A DNA stretch of 64,000 bases from Cyprinodon diabolis (GCA_030533445.1 CM060064.1:48046787-48110786); one strand, 5' to 3'; counted from the stretch's first letter, positions 1 through 13,083 are shown. A program made the numbers and translations. Notes: a model not told the origin generated them from the letters alone.

Positions 1-3000
1 ATGTTTTTACTTTCTCAGCGGGAGAAATGTGTGGCATCAGTTCCAGGCTGGAGCACTGGAATGATCCAATTGTTTTTTTTTATAATATTGTAACATTGAC
101 AATCACTTCAATTTCTAGGTTTCCTGACACAGGATGGAACACCCTCACTGAGTGGAACAAGAGAACAAAAACGAGAACATATGGATGTTTTTCTGCTTGA
201 CAGTGTTTTCTACACTGTTAATGTAGGACATGTTGAAACACTAATGAATGACTTTGTTTCTTGTAGGACGATCTTCGTGTGCAGCCCATTTTGCATATTA
301 CATGACCACATGAACGGTTTTTGGGTTTTCCTACAGGGGGTCTAGGTAGCCATTTAATAACAGTGGGCTATCATGAAATACGGTTGTGTGTATAATATGG
401 AGTTTTTTAAAACAGGTTCACTCAAAACTGAACAATATTAGAACTATTGGATAATTTTTTTTCAACCATGGTGTTATAATAATAGTGTTTAAGACTTTCA
501 CAGGACGAATTTTGGTTTGAAATCTGGGGTAACATCCTGCATCTTTCTTACAATGGGGTGTTGATGAGTGTGAATGAGAGTGAATGTGTAGGCAGATGGC
601 CTTTGATGGGTTTTAGGAAGCTATGTGAATATGACGTCACTTTAGTGAGTAGCTGTGTGATATTTTTCTTATTTTAAACTATTTAGGGACAGTAAAGGTT
701 TTGTTTCATAAATATACTTTTATTACTGCTTTACGGACAATTTTAAGGTAAAGACGATTACATATTTTGGTGTCACAATCTGGTTGAAGCTGAATCATCT
801 GCTTGTGCAGTGGAATTAATATGAAACGAGAATTCAGCCTTGGCTTAAAGCAGATAGATGTCGTTATTAGGACACTGTGTTATCCACTTTGACTAACAAC
901 ACTAACAGACTAACCTAAATTCTAACTAAATTAACTTGGTTTATGTTTCATATGGGTAACTGATTGGACATGTTGAAATTTTAGCATAATGGGGGAAAGT
1001 TCTTCTATTATTGTTTTCCACCTCTAAATTGTTTTTCTTTTGGAAATAAGAAAACACAGGGGGATGTTATAAAGATAAGATATTACAGATGGAACTTTGA
1101 AATTTACATCATCTCAGTCTAGTTTGAATACTAGATGGAAGATTGGAGAAATGGTGGAACATCTTATGATATTTTGGTTTTTCAGCTAATTATTATATAA
1201 CAGTGACATAGATTCCAAATTGTTTTCAAAATGATAATTTTATTATATCGCCAGGGGGAGAAGGAGAAGTAGACCCTAATTCCTGGTAAATTTTTGGATA
1301 TGGTTAATTGTAAATTAGTTAATCAATAATTTTGATTTTTTCGATTCAACAATAGTGAATTATGGATTTCTTTAATGTAGAGTCATATGGCCTTCCTGTT
1401 TGACTAAAATATGTTGTATGTGATATAGAAGCTTCTACTAAATTAGATTTGATCATCTAAAATTGAACGGTTTCAAATAACATCTATGCCATGTTTATTT
1501 ACATTTAAAATTGTTGATAGATTTCTGCATCACTGCTGACTTTGATTATATACAGTTGGGTGTAAATTGTTAATTTTGAGGAAAATTTTGGTTAAAACTG
1601 CTATGAAATTCAAATAAAATGTAAATAATTTGTGAAATTTTAAAATAGGACTTTGTCTTGAAGCGTGGGACAATGATAAGTATGTTTGGTATTTAGTAGA
1701 AGAATATGAAATTCGTAATTATTTGACAAAGTGCAATTCAATCACAACTTTTATTAGTGTCAGTACTACGACATTCTAGAGTTTGTTCTAATCCTTTAAT
1801 GAGTTTGTGAGATTGTGATTTTAAAATTTGTAGTTGATATTTGGCACAAGCAGAGTGAATGTCATCGGGGTATTGACGTTTATTGATTTTGAACAGTAAG
1901 TGTCATTATTTTCTTAATTCTGGCACATCTGATCATGGACTATTTTAACACATTTCTATGTTTATTCTTTTTGCAGTTCAGGATTTGGGGCGGTTGGCCG
2001 TTTTTGCTATAACAACAACAAATCTAGAGCCACACGGGAGGATGCATCACAAGATAAATTTTATTTATAATAGTGAAAGTAACAAAATGTGGCATATATA
2101 AGTTTTGATTTTTTAATTACTTTGTATTATTTTTTCTCTGGCAGTTCTCCTTCCTTCTGACTTGATGGCAATCTTGGGGAAAGGGTCTTTTAAGCTCAGA
2201 GATCATGGGACGATGTATTTGAAGGGATCTTCTTGATTACCGCATCAGGCCGCTGTTGTTGCTGAACAAAGATGCTGAACTGTGCCCATCTTCTGCTGGA
2301 CTGCTGTATGAAAGCCAAAAGCTGTTGAACGATTACGAAGGTCAGCGAAGACGAACTGTTCTCCTGTTGTCACGTGAGGGCAAAGTGCTGCTTACAGGAC
2401 CTGGCAACAGATGTCTCCTATGAGTGTTGCTTCTCATACCTGGCTGAAAACAAAAGGGACTCAGGCGTTATCTGTGGGAGTGTTCTACGGCTGGGAATCA
2501 GCAGTGAGTCGGGACCACAAAGATCATAGCCTTTTGTCCAAACCCGGACGGGGGTTTCAGTGGATGACTGGTCTGCTGGTTTCTACGTCCTGCTCTGTCG
2601 ACCACGAAAGGCTGACCAAAGTTCATCAAAGCGGGACTTTATCCAGATGCTTCTGCACTGCGGGAATGACTGCTACTCTGGACACCTTCTGATTCAGCAG
2701 ATAAAGAATGGGGCATGGCAAGTCGCTCAGCGGTGGTCCTGTTGTGTGTTCTCATGTTTGATCCTGGATTCTCACCTCTGATCATGTGACCTGGGCGCCA
2801 AAGCCCACTCCTGGGGTTCCCTTCAGTCTGCAGGTTGGAGACGAAATGGGTGCCAACAAAACTTGGTAGTGGTGAATAAGTTCTTTTTAAATTTTTTAGT
2901 GTGTGATGCCAGTGTTCTCTTCTTACTTTAGTTATAGCACTGATGCGCCCTGTTGTCCTTCACGTCCTGAACCCCTGCAGTGTAATGCTAAGTGTTGAGG

Positions 3001-4380
3001 ACACCCCATCTCCTGGTGTCAGAGGTTTTACAATGCAGTTTGAGGGTTGGTGTGCACCAACTGTTACGACACTGCATTCCTCGGAAATGCATTAACTTCC
3101 TCCATGATTCACTCTGTTTGTCTCACAAACTGACTATTGCAATTACATATTTTTTTCTTAACCATAGCTGAATTGCATTGTGTGTTATGCTTCATCTACT
3201 AAGGAAGATGATCGAAATTTTATTTACATAGTACAGAGGCTACTATTCAGTAAAACTAAATTTAAATTTAAATGGAATTTAACATTAAGGTGTTAAAGTG
3301 AATTGATGGGTGTCTATGCAGCTTATTGACCTAATGACACCAAGTTCTGTGTTGATTTCATAAATTTGATCAAACATTAAATTCTTTGATTGAGGTGTGC
3401 AGATTGTAACAGCATCTGGGACACCATGTTTGAATTGCATCCAACTGTGTTACATGAGGCTAAAGTTAGTGGTGATAGCGGATTTCATCTCAATGAGTTG
3501 TATAGGATTTTTATTGTATTCTATGACAGAACATTTGTTCTGTTATAGAAACAGGGGGACATGAATGGAATTGATCTAATAAGCAAATTTTTAGTTTGGA
3601 TCTCTCTTTACTTTTCGGAAAAAGAGGTTATTGAAGTTAAATCAAAATACATTAAATGTTTTACGGTGTATTAGAAGCATTAAATATGAGCTAACTATTT
3701 GGATATGAAAGAAGTAAAATTTATAAATTGAATATACTAAACTAAATATTACCTATCAAAAAATTTACATAAAACAGTGTTTCTTAAACTAAGGAAGGTG
3801 ATGATTGGATTGTTGCATCTCTATTCATATGATTTAAAATAAGTTACTTAACTAAGACATCCAGGAAGGTCTAAACTAAAGATTTACATCATTTAATAAA
3901 TTTAGCTGTGTCGAATCTCTCTCCAAAACTGAAAAGGCATTGATAATGGATAAACAATATAAAAAGGGTAATACATTATTCAGTTAAATATTTTATAAAT
4001 AGGTTTTCAAAAGAATAAATGGATCAAAGGTAAAAATGGTTGAAATTTTTGGGATTTAAAACTATGATTGGAATAAAGTAGGTCATTTTTGATATTTAGT
4101 GACAAGATTAACTACACTCATGTAAAACAGGCTGATCATTCTTTAAGGTTTTAAAAAAAATAGAAAATATGATGATTGAAATTAACTTGGTCTAAATTGG
4201 AGATTTACAAATTAACAATTATGGAACTGCTTCTAAAATACAGTTAAGTTTTGGGTTCAACATGATAGGAAACATTTATTTCTCATGTAGGCCTTATATA
4301 AAAAGAGGGTCAAAGGATTGATAAAATACAGCTCGAAAGAAGCAGATTTATAATACAAAAGGAAGACAGCAAAGCTGTCA
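1..4380. other. AT-rich stretch without a recognisable gene
   Basis: This stretch is strongly AT-rich, with a GC-richer island near 2150-2850. Open frames there (such as 2411-2692 and 2560-2781) overlap each other, show no family motif and are probably chance. It lies upstream of a retroviral pol remnant and a 3' LTR, so part of it may be decayed proviral sequence. No 5' LTR, tRNA-primer site or gag/pol motif could be identified, so that remains inference. Confidence 0.4.
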
Positions 4381-4446
4381 TAAAGTGTCGGATCAATCAT
4401 TAACCAATCAACAGGGTTCTCTCCATATGAGCTCCAGACAGGATGG

Positions 4447-4900
4447 ATGTTTCCAGGACCTGCTACCCGCATTCCAGGATGGAAAGGTGAGCTTGCACAT
4501 TTATCTCATAAAGATTTCTTCAATGAGTTACAGGTCCTGGCAGCGGAATTTACAAAATACCAGACGACACAGGAACGTCCAGGCTCGGGACCAGTTCCGG
4601 GAATCGACTGGGTGCGCCTGAAGGTCATCAAAAGGAAATGGTCTGAACCTCGCTTCACCGGACCATACCGAGTCGTGGAGAGGACATCTCATGCTGTCCG
4701 TCTGCAAAGGAAAAGGAGACACCGGGTTCCACTGGAGTCAGTGCACAGCAGCTGAGGAGCCACAACGCACGCTACAAGGCGTACAGGAGAATCTACAGTC
4801 TCAACCTGCAGGCCCATCTGCAGGCACATCCCAACGCGGAGGAGGATCTGCAGTTCCAGCAGAAGTGTAGCAGGGATTCCTGCCAAGACCACTTCATTTT
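4447..4900 (+). pseudogene. Endogenous retrovirus pol remnant: integrase C-terminal end
   Basis: The frame from 4447 reads through a segment resembling the SH3-like C-terminal domain of gammaretrovirus-type integrases (VIKRKWSEPRFTGPY, about residues 58-72, followed by a basic stretch). That domain binds DNA during integration. The frame stops at 4755, and family-like sequence appears to continue in another frame to about 4900, so the copy is frameshifted. Upstream integrase core, RNase H and reverse transcriptase were not recognised. A 3' LTR lies about 0.9 kb downstream on the same strand, consistent with a decayed provirus whose env is lost or unrecognisable. Class I (gamma/epsilon-like) origin is likely but not proven. 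Confidence 0.6.
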
Positions 4901-4962
4901 CCTGAATTACAAGGCTTAAAAGGCCCGGACAGGCACAATAATCCTGTTCCGGTGTCCTTCCA

Positions 4963-5825
4963 TTGAGAAAAGGAGATTGCACCCTCTCCTTAAACTCACT
5001 GTTATATTGGCACAATACTCCAATTTTCAGTGAGCAACGGACACTCAGGTGGAAACCTGAGGTTTACAACCGAGGAGGAATACGTGAAGGATCAGGCTAC
5101 AAGATCATCATTAACTTATCTTCTCTTTATTGCGTGTTTTCGTTTTTTGCGACCTCTTAAAGAACATTCGTTTCTTTTTTGCGCATATTTTTGGATCGTT
5201 TCCTGACGAAGAATTAATATTCATTTTTGGAGGACTATCGAAGGAGCATAGAGAGGAACTCTAAGTTCTTATTATTGAATCATGTGAAAAAAAAAAAAAA
5301 GGTATTTTGTAATTTTTGTGTTTATGATTTATTTTCTTTTTTGATGCTGTTATTGTTTTGTATTGACAAATTGTAATTTTTGTGGCGAGTATTGTCTTTT
5401 AAGTTTCCTGGGCATTTTTTAGTAATTTCGAGATATCTTACTTTTGTTTTCTAATTTTATACTTGGGCTGATATTTCTATTGTGTTTTTTCTTATATTGA
5501 CATAACTGAGTTGTATGATTTTTCATATTTGATAAGTGAAATGTATTTTCAGTTGTAGTTTTTACTGGTTAAAATTTTGTGGTTCATCAGGTGAGTATTA
5601 AATTGTTGGATAGCGCAAGATACATTTGATAAGTTCAGATAGTGGAGTTCAGCTTCAGACACATGACCTGGCCGTGGAGCTAGGAGGTTCTGTTTAAAAC
5701 AGGGGCTGTTATATAATTAGGCTAATGTTTTAGTTTTTTAACATACTAAATAGTTTTTTGGTTCCTCTATTAGAAGGCTTAATTTATTTGTGAGGTCTGT
5801 GTGTCTCAGACCTCAAAAGAGGGAC
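4963..5825 (+). other. Between pol remnant and LTR: degenerate, probably proviral
   Basis: A 65-codon frame (4963-5160) follows the integrase remnant, then very T-rich DNA. An envelope gene would sit here in an intact provirus, but no envelope motif is visible. The final bases before the LTR are purine-rich (AAAAGAGGGA, about 5814-5824), as expected for the polypurine tract that primes plus-strand synthesis. Confidence 0.35.
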
Positions 5826-6537
5826 TGTTAAAGAAAAATGATTATTTTTAGTTTTTAATACAGTTAATCTTATGGCATGTGTAAAAGGTATGTTGAACAC
5901 TCTCATTTTGAACATATTTCTTAATTTTGAACAAGTTTGTGAAGATAACCTTTCCTTGAACCAAAGGACTGAATTTAAGTTTGTTCCTGAGAATTTATGG
6001 CAGGAAAGAGGCCCCCGCATTCCAACAGCTATTCTGTGAGGTCTTATCTCATGTTTTCTTTAGCCAGAAGACCATAGAATTCCTGGAGGTCAGGCCATAA
6101 ATTAGGGGAAGCTCTAAGTTTTTCTGAGTGTCAGAGATAGCTCCTGGTTGGAGGAGCAAAAGCCAGCCTTAGTTGAATAAATTAAATACAAGAGGATAAA
6201 GCTTTCTACATAGAAGTAACAAATCAGATTTGCTCTTGCAACTCTCCAAAGATGTCTTTGTACGTCTTTGCTTTCTTTCCTTCTCTCCATTTATGTCAGG
6301 TAATTGAATGTATGTCTCCGTTGTTCTGCAGTTTCTGGTATAAGTTTGTCCATTGTCTTATTTCTAAGTTTGTGCATTGTCTTATATTGGATTAAACTCT
6401 GTAATTCTGTGACGTCAACACGCAATGCTGGTTTTCCTTGTGGCCACACGCAGCTCGCCGAGAAGAACCTGGGGAAGGAAGAGAGAAGCCAACCTTTTTC
6501 CAAAGTTAACTATTTTAGAATATTTTCTTCCTTAACA
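5826..6537 (+). repeat. Putative 3' long terminal repeat of an endogenous retrovirus
   Basis: The segment begins TGTTAAAGAAAA and ends TTTTCTTCCTTAACA, forming an imperfect terminal inverted repeat with the TG...CA ends of retroviral LTRs. A purine-rich tract lies immediately upstream, as at a U3 boundary. An AATAAA-like motif near 6176 could be the R-region poly(A) signal. Length (712 bp) suits a retroviral LTR. The open frame at 6304-6630 lies mostly inside it and is not a gene. The matching 5' LTR is not in the window. Confidence 0.6.
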
Positions 6538-6539
6538 AT

Positions 6540-9500
6540 AGTTAGAAGCATTTTTAGTTTCAGGTTTAGTAAATGCTATTTTCCTTTAAACGTTTTACTT
6601 TCTTCTTCACTTTTAACCTGCTGCTGTTAAACTCAGTAATAAAAGCATCAGACTATCAGTTCATTTAGAAATAATGATGCATTTTGGACGTATCCTGGTC
6701 ACTTATGTTACTTTAAACAGAACATTTCATAATAATAATTTTAAAGCTCAGAGGTTCTTTAATATGAAAAATAAACAGTTTTTATCTGTTTAGTGAATAA
6801 ACCAGAGAAAACTGATCCCAGTAGAAAGATCCTGAAATAAAGGATTATTGTCAGGTTGGTGGTTTAAAGGACCTAAAACAAAACAGACATTTATCTAAAT
6901 AATCAAACAATAAAGACACTTAGAAGAAGCTCAGAGAAGGAAAAGGTCATGAAGTCCATGCAGAGAGTCAGGGATGGAGCAGGCAGACAAACAGCTGAAA
7001 TAGGAACAGAAAGAGGCGAGCAACCTCTGCTGACTGAAAGGAGGGTGGCTGATGGTGGAAGACTAATAAACCCAAACATCCGACGGAAAACATCTCTAAC
7101 TGAACCAAGAACAGTAAAAAACAATTGAAAAGTCAGTTTTCCCATTTTTACTTATTGATAAATGATTAACTCACCTGTGAAGCAGTTACACCTGCTGCAG
7201 CTTGCTGTACATCATTCTCTGCAAGGCTTTCTTGCTACATGTCCTGCAGGCTCTCATTTCGGCCCTTCTTTGATGATGGGTCCGCATCCTGCTGGGTTGA
7301 GTCATCTGCACTGGCACCAGCCTCTTGCTGTTGATCAGTAGCCCCACCAGCCTTTTCATCCACAACACACTGCAGCATAGTCCGGGCTTCCCCCTTCTTG
7401 TAAGAGTCAAAGTAACGGTCTTTGTGACGAGAATTTCATCAACCTATGTGCCATGCAGGGCAAACTAGGCTTTGGAAGAAGATTCTTCATCAATTTACTC
7501 TTTCATAAAGTCTCCACTGTGGCATTAATGGAAAAATGAAAACAAATAAATGCAAATCAATAAAAGCTTCTTGCCTCTCAGCTGTTCCTGTTTGGACATT
7601 TATTCTTTTTTTTTCTGTCATTAAAGATAAATTTTTATGGGGGATCAAATGTGATGATATTTAATATAATTTAAACTAAACAGTGTTTTAAGGAAAGCGT
7701 AAAGCAAAGCTGGACTGAGACAATAATGTGGTTCTGGTGGTGCTCCAGGATAATCAGTAATGATCTCTGCAGATGATCCTCATTGAATTTGGTCACAAAC
7801 TGATTTTAAGAAGGTGAACAATCTGAGAACAAAATGTTAAACAAGGTTTAAACTCCCTCTGAGCTGAAGAAGAAGGAACGCAGTGAGACTAACAGAGATC
7901 TAAGAGAAATTAATCCCAAAGTACAAAAAACTAAATCACAACAGAATGAACGGTACGGAAACACCTTTCTAACGATAATAAACTGATTATGGAAAGACAC
8001 CAAGAATAGAATTATGAGTAGAACCAAAACACCTCTGGATCATAACAGTTACTAACTTCATGGGTTTAAAGTTGGCTTTACTGCAGATAAATACTGACAC
8101 TAAAAACCAAACAGGATATAGACTGATATCATGTTTTATGTTAACATTAAACATTAATTAGATTGATCAATTAGTTTAATCATTTTCAATAAAGCCATCT
8201 GGGGCGCTCAACAAGGAACATATTTTGAGAAAAGGACAGAAGGTTTATAAAAAAAATAAAAAATGTTTCTGTTAAAACTTTACCTGCTATAAAATAAAAA
8301 ACGGAGTAGTAACGAACAATTACCAGTAGGTGTCAGCAAACCTGCCAGATGAATGGATGGCTTTCAGAGGAAAATAAAGCCACGTGGAGCAATCAGAGAG
8401 AATGATTGATCAGAAACTGAAGAAAAATGACAGGAAGAAGGTTTATTGGATGGAAAAGAGCGAAGGAGGTTAAACCAGGAGGAAGGAGCAGAAAGGAGGA
8501 CAGATTAAGGAAAAGACTAAAAGTTGGACATAGATGACTTAGTTCTAAACTTACAAACCAATAAAACAGAAATGTGACGCTGGGAAAGACAGAACAATAA
8601 ACTCATGCAGCAAAAGTACAAATTAATGAACAAAACTGATCCATAGAATTGTATTTAGTATTAGCTTTTAAACATTTAAGATATGAAACCATCATGAATC
8701 ACAATGAAGAAAGGATGAAGAGGACGAGACACAGAAGGATAAAGCTATAAAGCTCATCGGGATCCAGTATAAAGAAAAACACAATAATTCCACATCCAAG
8801 CCAGATTTACAGTGTTTTATTTAAAATTAATAAATACGTAAATATGGTTTTATTTTTATTCATATCTTTATTTGAAGCATATGCTAAGTTCTGTTTATTT
8901 GCTCTATTTGTTTTAATAATAAAATGTAAATCAAACTAATTCTCTCTTTGTTCCTGACGTTTACTTTAGTTAGTAAGTAGTAACTATAAAAATAGTGAGT
9001 AACTAACAATACTTTTTCATTTTAACTAAAACATGAAGAAAATAACATTTCTAACAAAGTTTATAGAGCAGAATATTTTCTCTGGCAGGAATGTGACTCT
9101 CTGCTGACATCTAGTGGTCCTCCTGTTATCGTGCAAACAGCCCAAATAAAGCACTAGTAGAACTAAGTAGATCAAAATGATTTAGATGATGTAAATCAGC
9201 CATTTGATTCTCTGCTCAAGCTGAACTTTAGAGTTTTCAGATCCTCAGGAAGGAAGAGATGGAAGCTCTACCAAGGGTACATCTAGGCTGGTTGTTTAAC
9301 CAACTTCTATGCTGATAGACTTTGTTTCTATTTAACCCATAAAAGTTCTGTAGCATCAACTGAAACCTTATTCGTTCCTTTTTATTCTCATTTCATATTC
9401 GTTACTGCGAATCATTACCTCCTGTGTCCTGTTGCTGCTTCCTATTGGTGGAGCTGGGTACTGCGCCTAGACCTGAAGCAATAGGCCATTAGAGCAGTGG

Positions 9501-9890
9501 TTCTCAACCTTTGATGGTCACTACCTCAAATTTAACGTGCACTGCTGTCCGTTCCCCCCCAGCCCAATGTCTGATCAATATAGTTCTATATTTAGGTTAT
9601 CAGACGAGCACTTATGAACTCACTTCAGCTACTGTGGTGCGTTCACAGCAAACATGTTCTGGGCTTCAAAGCGTCTGATTTAAATGCAAATCTATGGCGG
9701 ACGGCGTCGAGAGGTCATATCAGAGCATTCTGGCGTCTGAATGTCCGAGCATCCGAGCATTCGATGCTTGAGTTCAGAATATTGAACTTTTTCCTCGGAG
9801 TGAGCAAATGATGTACTTTGTAATAACTGCTGAGAAATCCCCGTCATTCTTCAATATCTGGTGCAGATCGTTCAGCTCCGCTGCTCTCAG
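6540..9890. other. Gene-poor AT-rich DNA
   Basis: Only short frames occur here. One on the minus strand (7186-7410), in an alternative frame, gives a Gln/Asp/Ser-rich acidic stretch that could be a decayed transposon or host exon, but I cannot assign it. Near 9630-9740 there is sequence resembling common fish hAT-type repeat DNA. Nothing else can be supported. Confidence 0.35.
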
Positions 9891-9898
9891 CGCAGCGA

Positions 9899-10010
9899 CT
9901 CAATTCAATGCAGTTTATTTATATAGCGCCAATTCACAACACAAGTCATCTCAAGCTCTTCTTTACTAGTTAAAAAAAACCTTGCTTCTCAGGACCATGA
10001 ATCACAGTTA
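9899..10010 (-). repeat. L2-type LINE 3' end (reverse orientation)
   Basis: Read on the minus strand, the end resembles the fish L2 signature AATTGGCGCTATATAAATAAA followed by a short A/T-rich tail. It is a 5'-truncated LINE remnant with no coding part left. Confidence 0.6.
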
Positions 10011-10439
10011 CAGGTTAAAATGAACAAATGTTGTTGATCAGATAGAATCAGACTGCAGAGCTTCTACAGATCTTGGAATTTGGTTTCTGGCATCATTTTA
10101 TTAGTAAAGAGGTTCGTAATTTTTTTTAAACAGAAAGAAGCGGGGAGAGCTGCAGATTTAAGGGTGAAACAGATTTACTGGGATATTCAACATGGAGCCC
10201 AGGCGGAAGATCAATGAAACTCATTGCTTTTTTTACATCCACCTGCGACGCAGCCAATCAGCTTTGAACCTCACCTCCACGAAAGCCAATCGGCATCCAA
10301 AGTTAATCTTATAAAGCCTCCGATCTGCACCTGTCTGCTCTGTGCACAGTGTGGATGCGCTGTGACATCATTCAGATGACCCCGTTTCATCCCCCCTCCA
10401 GCCCCTCCTCCACCATCGTAGCTAAAGCTTCATCAGAGC

Positions 10440-10810
10440 GTCATTCCTCCCGGACTCTTACTGCGTTCCATGTCTCACCTTAACCGGTCCGGCAGAAGGC
10501 CACCATGTTGAGCCTGGTTCCTCCAGAGGTTTCTTCCCAACGGGGTGTTTTTCCTCTCCACTGTCGCTTCATGCTTGCTCATCATGGACAGGTTCTCTCA
10601 GCCTGTGTTATTCAGCAGGACTTCCATCTTCCAGGTCCCTGAGTGAAGCTCTAGTATCAGCTCACGCAGTCCACTGGATCTCCCCATAAATCTCAGCAGA
10701 CCGTCTCTCTAACCAGCAGTCTACAGACTGACCAACTCCATCTATCTCCACTCCACCACCACTTTCAGACCTGGGGGGGACACAGTCCTGTTCTTTACTC
10801 CTGTTCATGC
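10440..10810 (+). repeat. LINE 3'-UTR-like fragment
   Basis: The stretch contains the module GGTTTCTTCC...GTTTTTCCTCTCCACTGTCGC, also present near 55720-55760 and typical of 3' regions of L2-group LINEs in fish. No coding sequence remains. Confidence 0.5.
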
Positions 10811-11689
10811 ATATCTATCAAAATTCAGCGCTATGTTTCCTGCCGAGGTCTGAGCGCCAAAGACAAAGTAATTGTATCAATAAATTTCTCCTAATTGTCT
10901 TTTATCTTTGTGTGAGTTTTTCATATTGAAATGCAATAAAATATATATCCAAGTTTACCAGAAAGTTTACCAGAAAAAAAATATGCTATGCTTTATTTAA
11001 AATGCAGCATACCCATTTTTTTCTGGATTGAATTGAAATTGGATGCGTGATACATCAATTTTGGCATCGGAATCGACTCTTATTAATAATTTTTTTCATG
11101 CATTGATATTTTTGGGCCCTATATTTGTAATGCACTAAAAGGCATCTCTCTAACATCTATAAATATCCGTGTGTCGTGGTCTTGTGGTCTCAAAAATAGA
11201 AAAGCATTCAATAAATAGATGTTTGAGCTCATTTTTGGAAAATGAACCCGATGAAAGCGTAACTGTGGGTCCATGAGCCTCCACCCAAGTGTCCCCACCA
11301 AACTTCCATCACAAGGTTACACGCTAGCGGTGACGGTAGCCTGGTCACCAGCGGCCCCGTGCTTCCCCCTGCCTGCTGGCTCCCTGCCCCTGTCTGCTGG
11401 GGTACCCGGACCAGCCCCCGGGGCTGACAGCCCGGTCCAGCCCAGCAGGAACCCCTTCCCCCCAAAAAAAGAGTAACAATTCAATATTAATAATAGCAAC
11501 AACAATAATAATATTGTATAATGGTGATAATAATAAAAACACTCACATTCATTCTCACACTCATACTCAATCAATGAAATACTCTAATTTTGTGAGTTTT
11601 GGAATTGTTATAATAAACATGTTCATATTCACCTCCTTCATGAGCTTGTGATTTAACTCTCTTTATTCACGTTTCCAAAATATATTTTA

Positions 11690-12300
11690 AAAAGTCACCA
11701 TATTAGAATGTTGTCATGATGTTACAAAGTTCTGACCCAAAAATGCAGAAAACCGAACAGAGAGACCAGGGAGAAGGTTTAACGGGGAAGTAAAACAAGA
11801 GGAGAAGTGTTGCTCTGAACGCTGCTCAACCGGAACTGCAAGGTGAGGGGAAGACACAGCGGTTAGTTCAGGCTCAGTGGGAAATTCGACTCGTGAAACT
11901 TGGAGAAGAGGTTTTGGTTGCCGACTCACGTTTCCAGAGAAGTTGTTGTTTCCTTGACTCCTGTCTGTGTGCCGTAGTTCCAGTGTTTGTCTGATTCGAT
12001 GGAGGGCGGAACAGGTTTACCCAGAATGAGGTTGATAGTTGGAGAACGGAGAAACTGACTGCCACTCAGATTTCCTGCGGTACTTGAACGGGTCGCAGTG
12101 GAGATGAATCCCTTCCTCAGTGGAGAGCTCAAACGATCTCTTGGGGAAAGTGGATCCAAACCTCCTGTTTGAATCCCAGCTCAGATTGAAGAACCAGTGT
12201 TAACCTCTAAGAGCAGTAGACCAGAACCAGGCGCCTCCTGGTGGATAAAGGGAGACAAACACAGAAACACAGACACAAAACAGGAGTCCTGACAGAAGTT
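11690..12300. other. Unassigned sequence, possibly a non-autonomous repeat
   Basis: Three overlapping minus-strand frames (11714-12159) have no recognisable domain. Sequence near the edges (TTCTGAC at about 11730 and GTCCTGACAG at about 12285) hints at a mobile element, but no clear terminal repeat or target duplication was established. Confidence 0.25.
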
Positions 12301-12529
12301 TTTTTGTCAAGTAAGATTTATTGCAATACTTGATCTCGGTATTTCAAAAATGACAACAATGATGGTCAACACATCTCGATCCTCTTCTGGTACTCTGGTA
12401 GAACATTGCCTCGATGTCCGCAGCAATGGCGACAGGTTCTTTACGGAATCTGGTCAGAACTCCAATCAATGTGCTAGTAAAGTCAGGACCCTGTAAAAGC
12501 TGACTATTCAGTGACACCCCTTGGTAAGC

Positions 12530-13074
12530 TAGCCTCGTGAGACCATCCTGATCTCGCGAGCTTTCAAGGTTTCACTCGCTAATCAGTCTGGAGACTCTCC
12601 GTTAAAGAACATTTGGAGCCGTTCACCAAACGAACGTCCAATCAGCGTTGGCTTTGAGGCGGGTTGAGGTGTGACGCAACGAGAAGCGCGACAGTTCAGT
12701 CTAAAGAACATGGCGGCTTCAGCCGATGAAACTAGCGTTAGCGTGGCTATCGAGCAAGTTTTATTGGAATTACAGAGTATTTCTTCACTGAAAGAAGAGC
12801 AAAACACTGCTCTGGAGGCTTTTCTCAGAGGAAAAGATGTTTCTGCTCTTCTCCCGACTGGTTTCGGCAAGAGTTTGATCTATCAATTGGCTCCTCTTCG
12901 TCGTCGCTCTGTTAGTTCGTCATATGCTTCGTTGATCTGATTGGTTTATTTGGCCCGTCTATCACCAACATAGGCCAATCAGCTAACCAGTATTTTCGCC
13001 CCTTCCCAAAATTACTTCAACGGAAGGTTTCCAGATGGATACGCGGAGCAAATCCATCTGGCGGAGTCAGGTTA
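12530..13074 (+). mobile_element. 545-bp element with 9-bp target duplication and helicase fragment
   Basis: The 9-mer TTGGTAAGC occurs on both sides (12521-12529 and 13075-13083), and removing the segment plus one copy rejoins the BEL/Pao RT sequence. That defines the insertion exactly. The ends (TAGCCT... and ...AGGTTA) are only weakly inverted. Each end has a small hairpin: 12534-12542 with 12552-12560, and 13031-13040 with 13052-13061 (a perfect 10-bp stem). Inside is an ATG-started ORF similar to the N-terminus of RecQ-type helicases. Nine-base duplications are typical of Mutator-like elements among others, so the superfamily is unsettled. Confidence 0.75.
12710..12940 (+). pseudogene. 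RecQ-like helicase N-terminal fragment
   Basis: From the ATG at 12710 (an upstream GTG at 12671 is less likely) the frame encodes 76 residues. It includes LKEEQNTALEAFL, a Q-motif-like lead, and LLPTGFGKSLIYQL, the Walker A motif of RecQ-family DNA helicases. The frame leaves helicase similarity about ten residues later and stops, so motifs Ia-VI are missing. The piece cannot be an active helicase. It lies inside the 545-bp inserted element, so it is element cargo or the relic of its coding region rather than a host gene. Confidence 0.7.
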
Positions 13075-13083
13075 TTGGTAAGC

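Noticed and set aside
2411..2781. Overlapping 93- and 73-codon frames
   Set aside because: No domain, no splice or promoter context, and the two frames overlap; most likely chance in a GC-richer island.
6304..6630. 108-codon plus-strand frame
   Set aside because: Lies mostly within the putative LTR and has no family motif.
11229..11574. Several overlapping frames in a GC-rich patch
   Set aside because: Pro/Gly/Ala-rich by base composition; present on both strands; no conserved motif.
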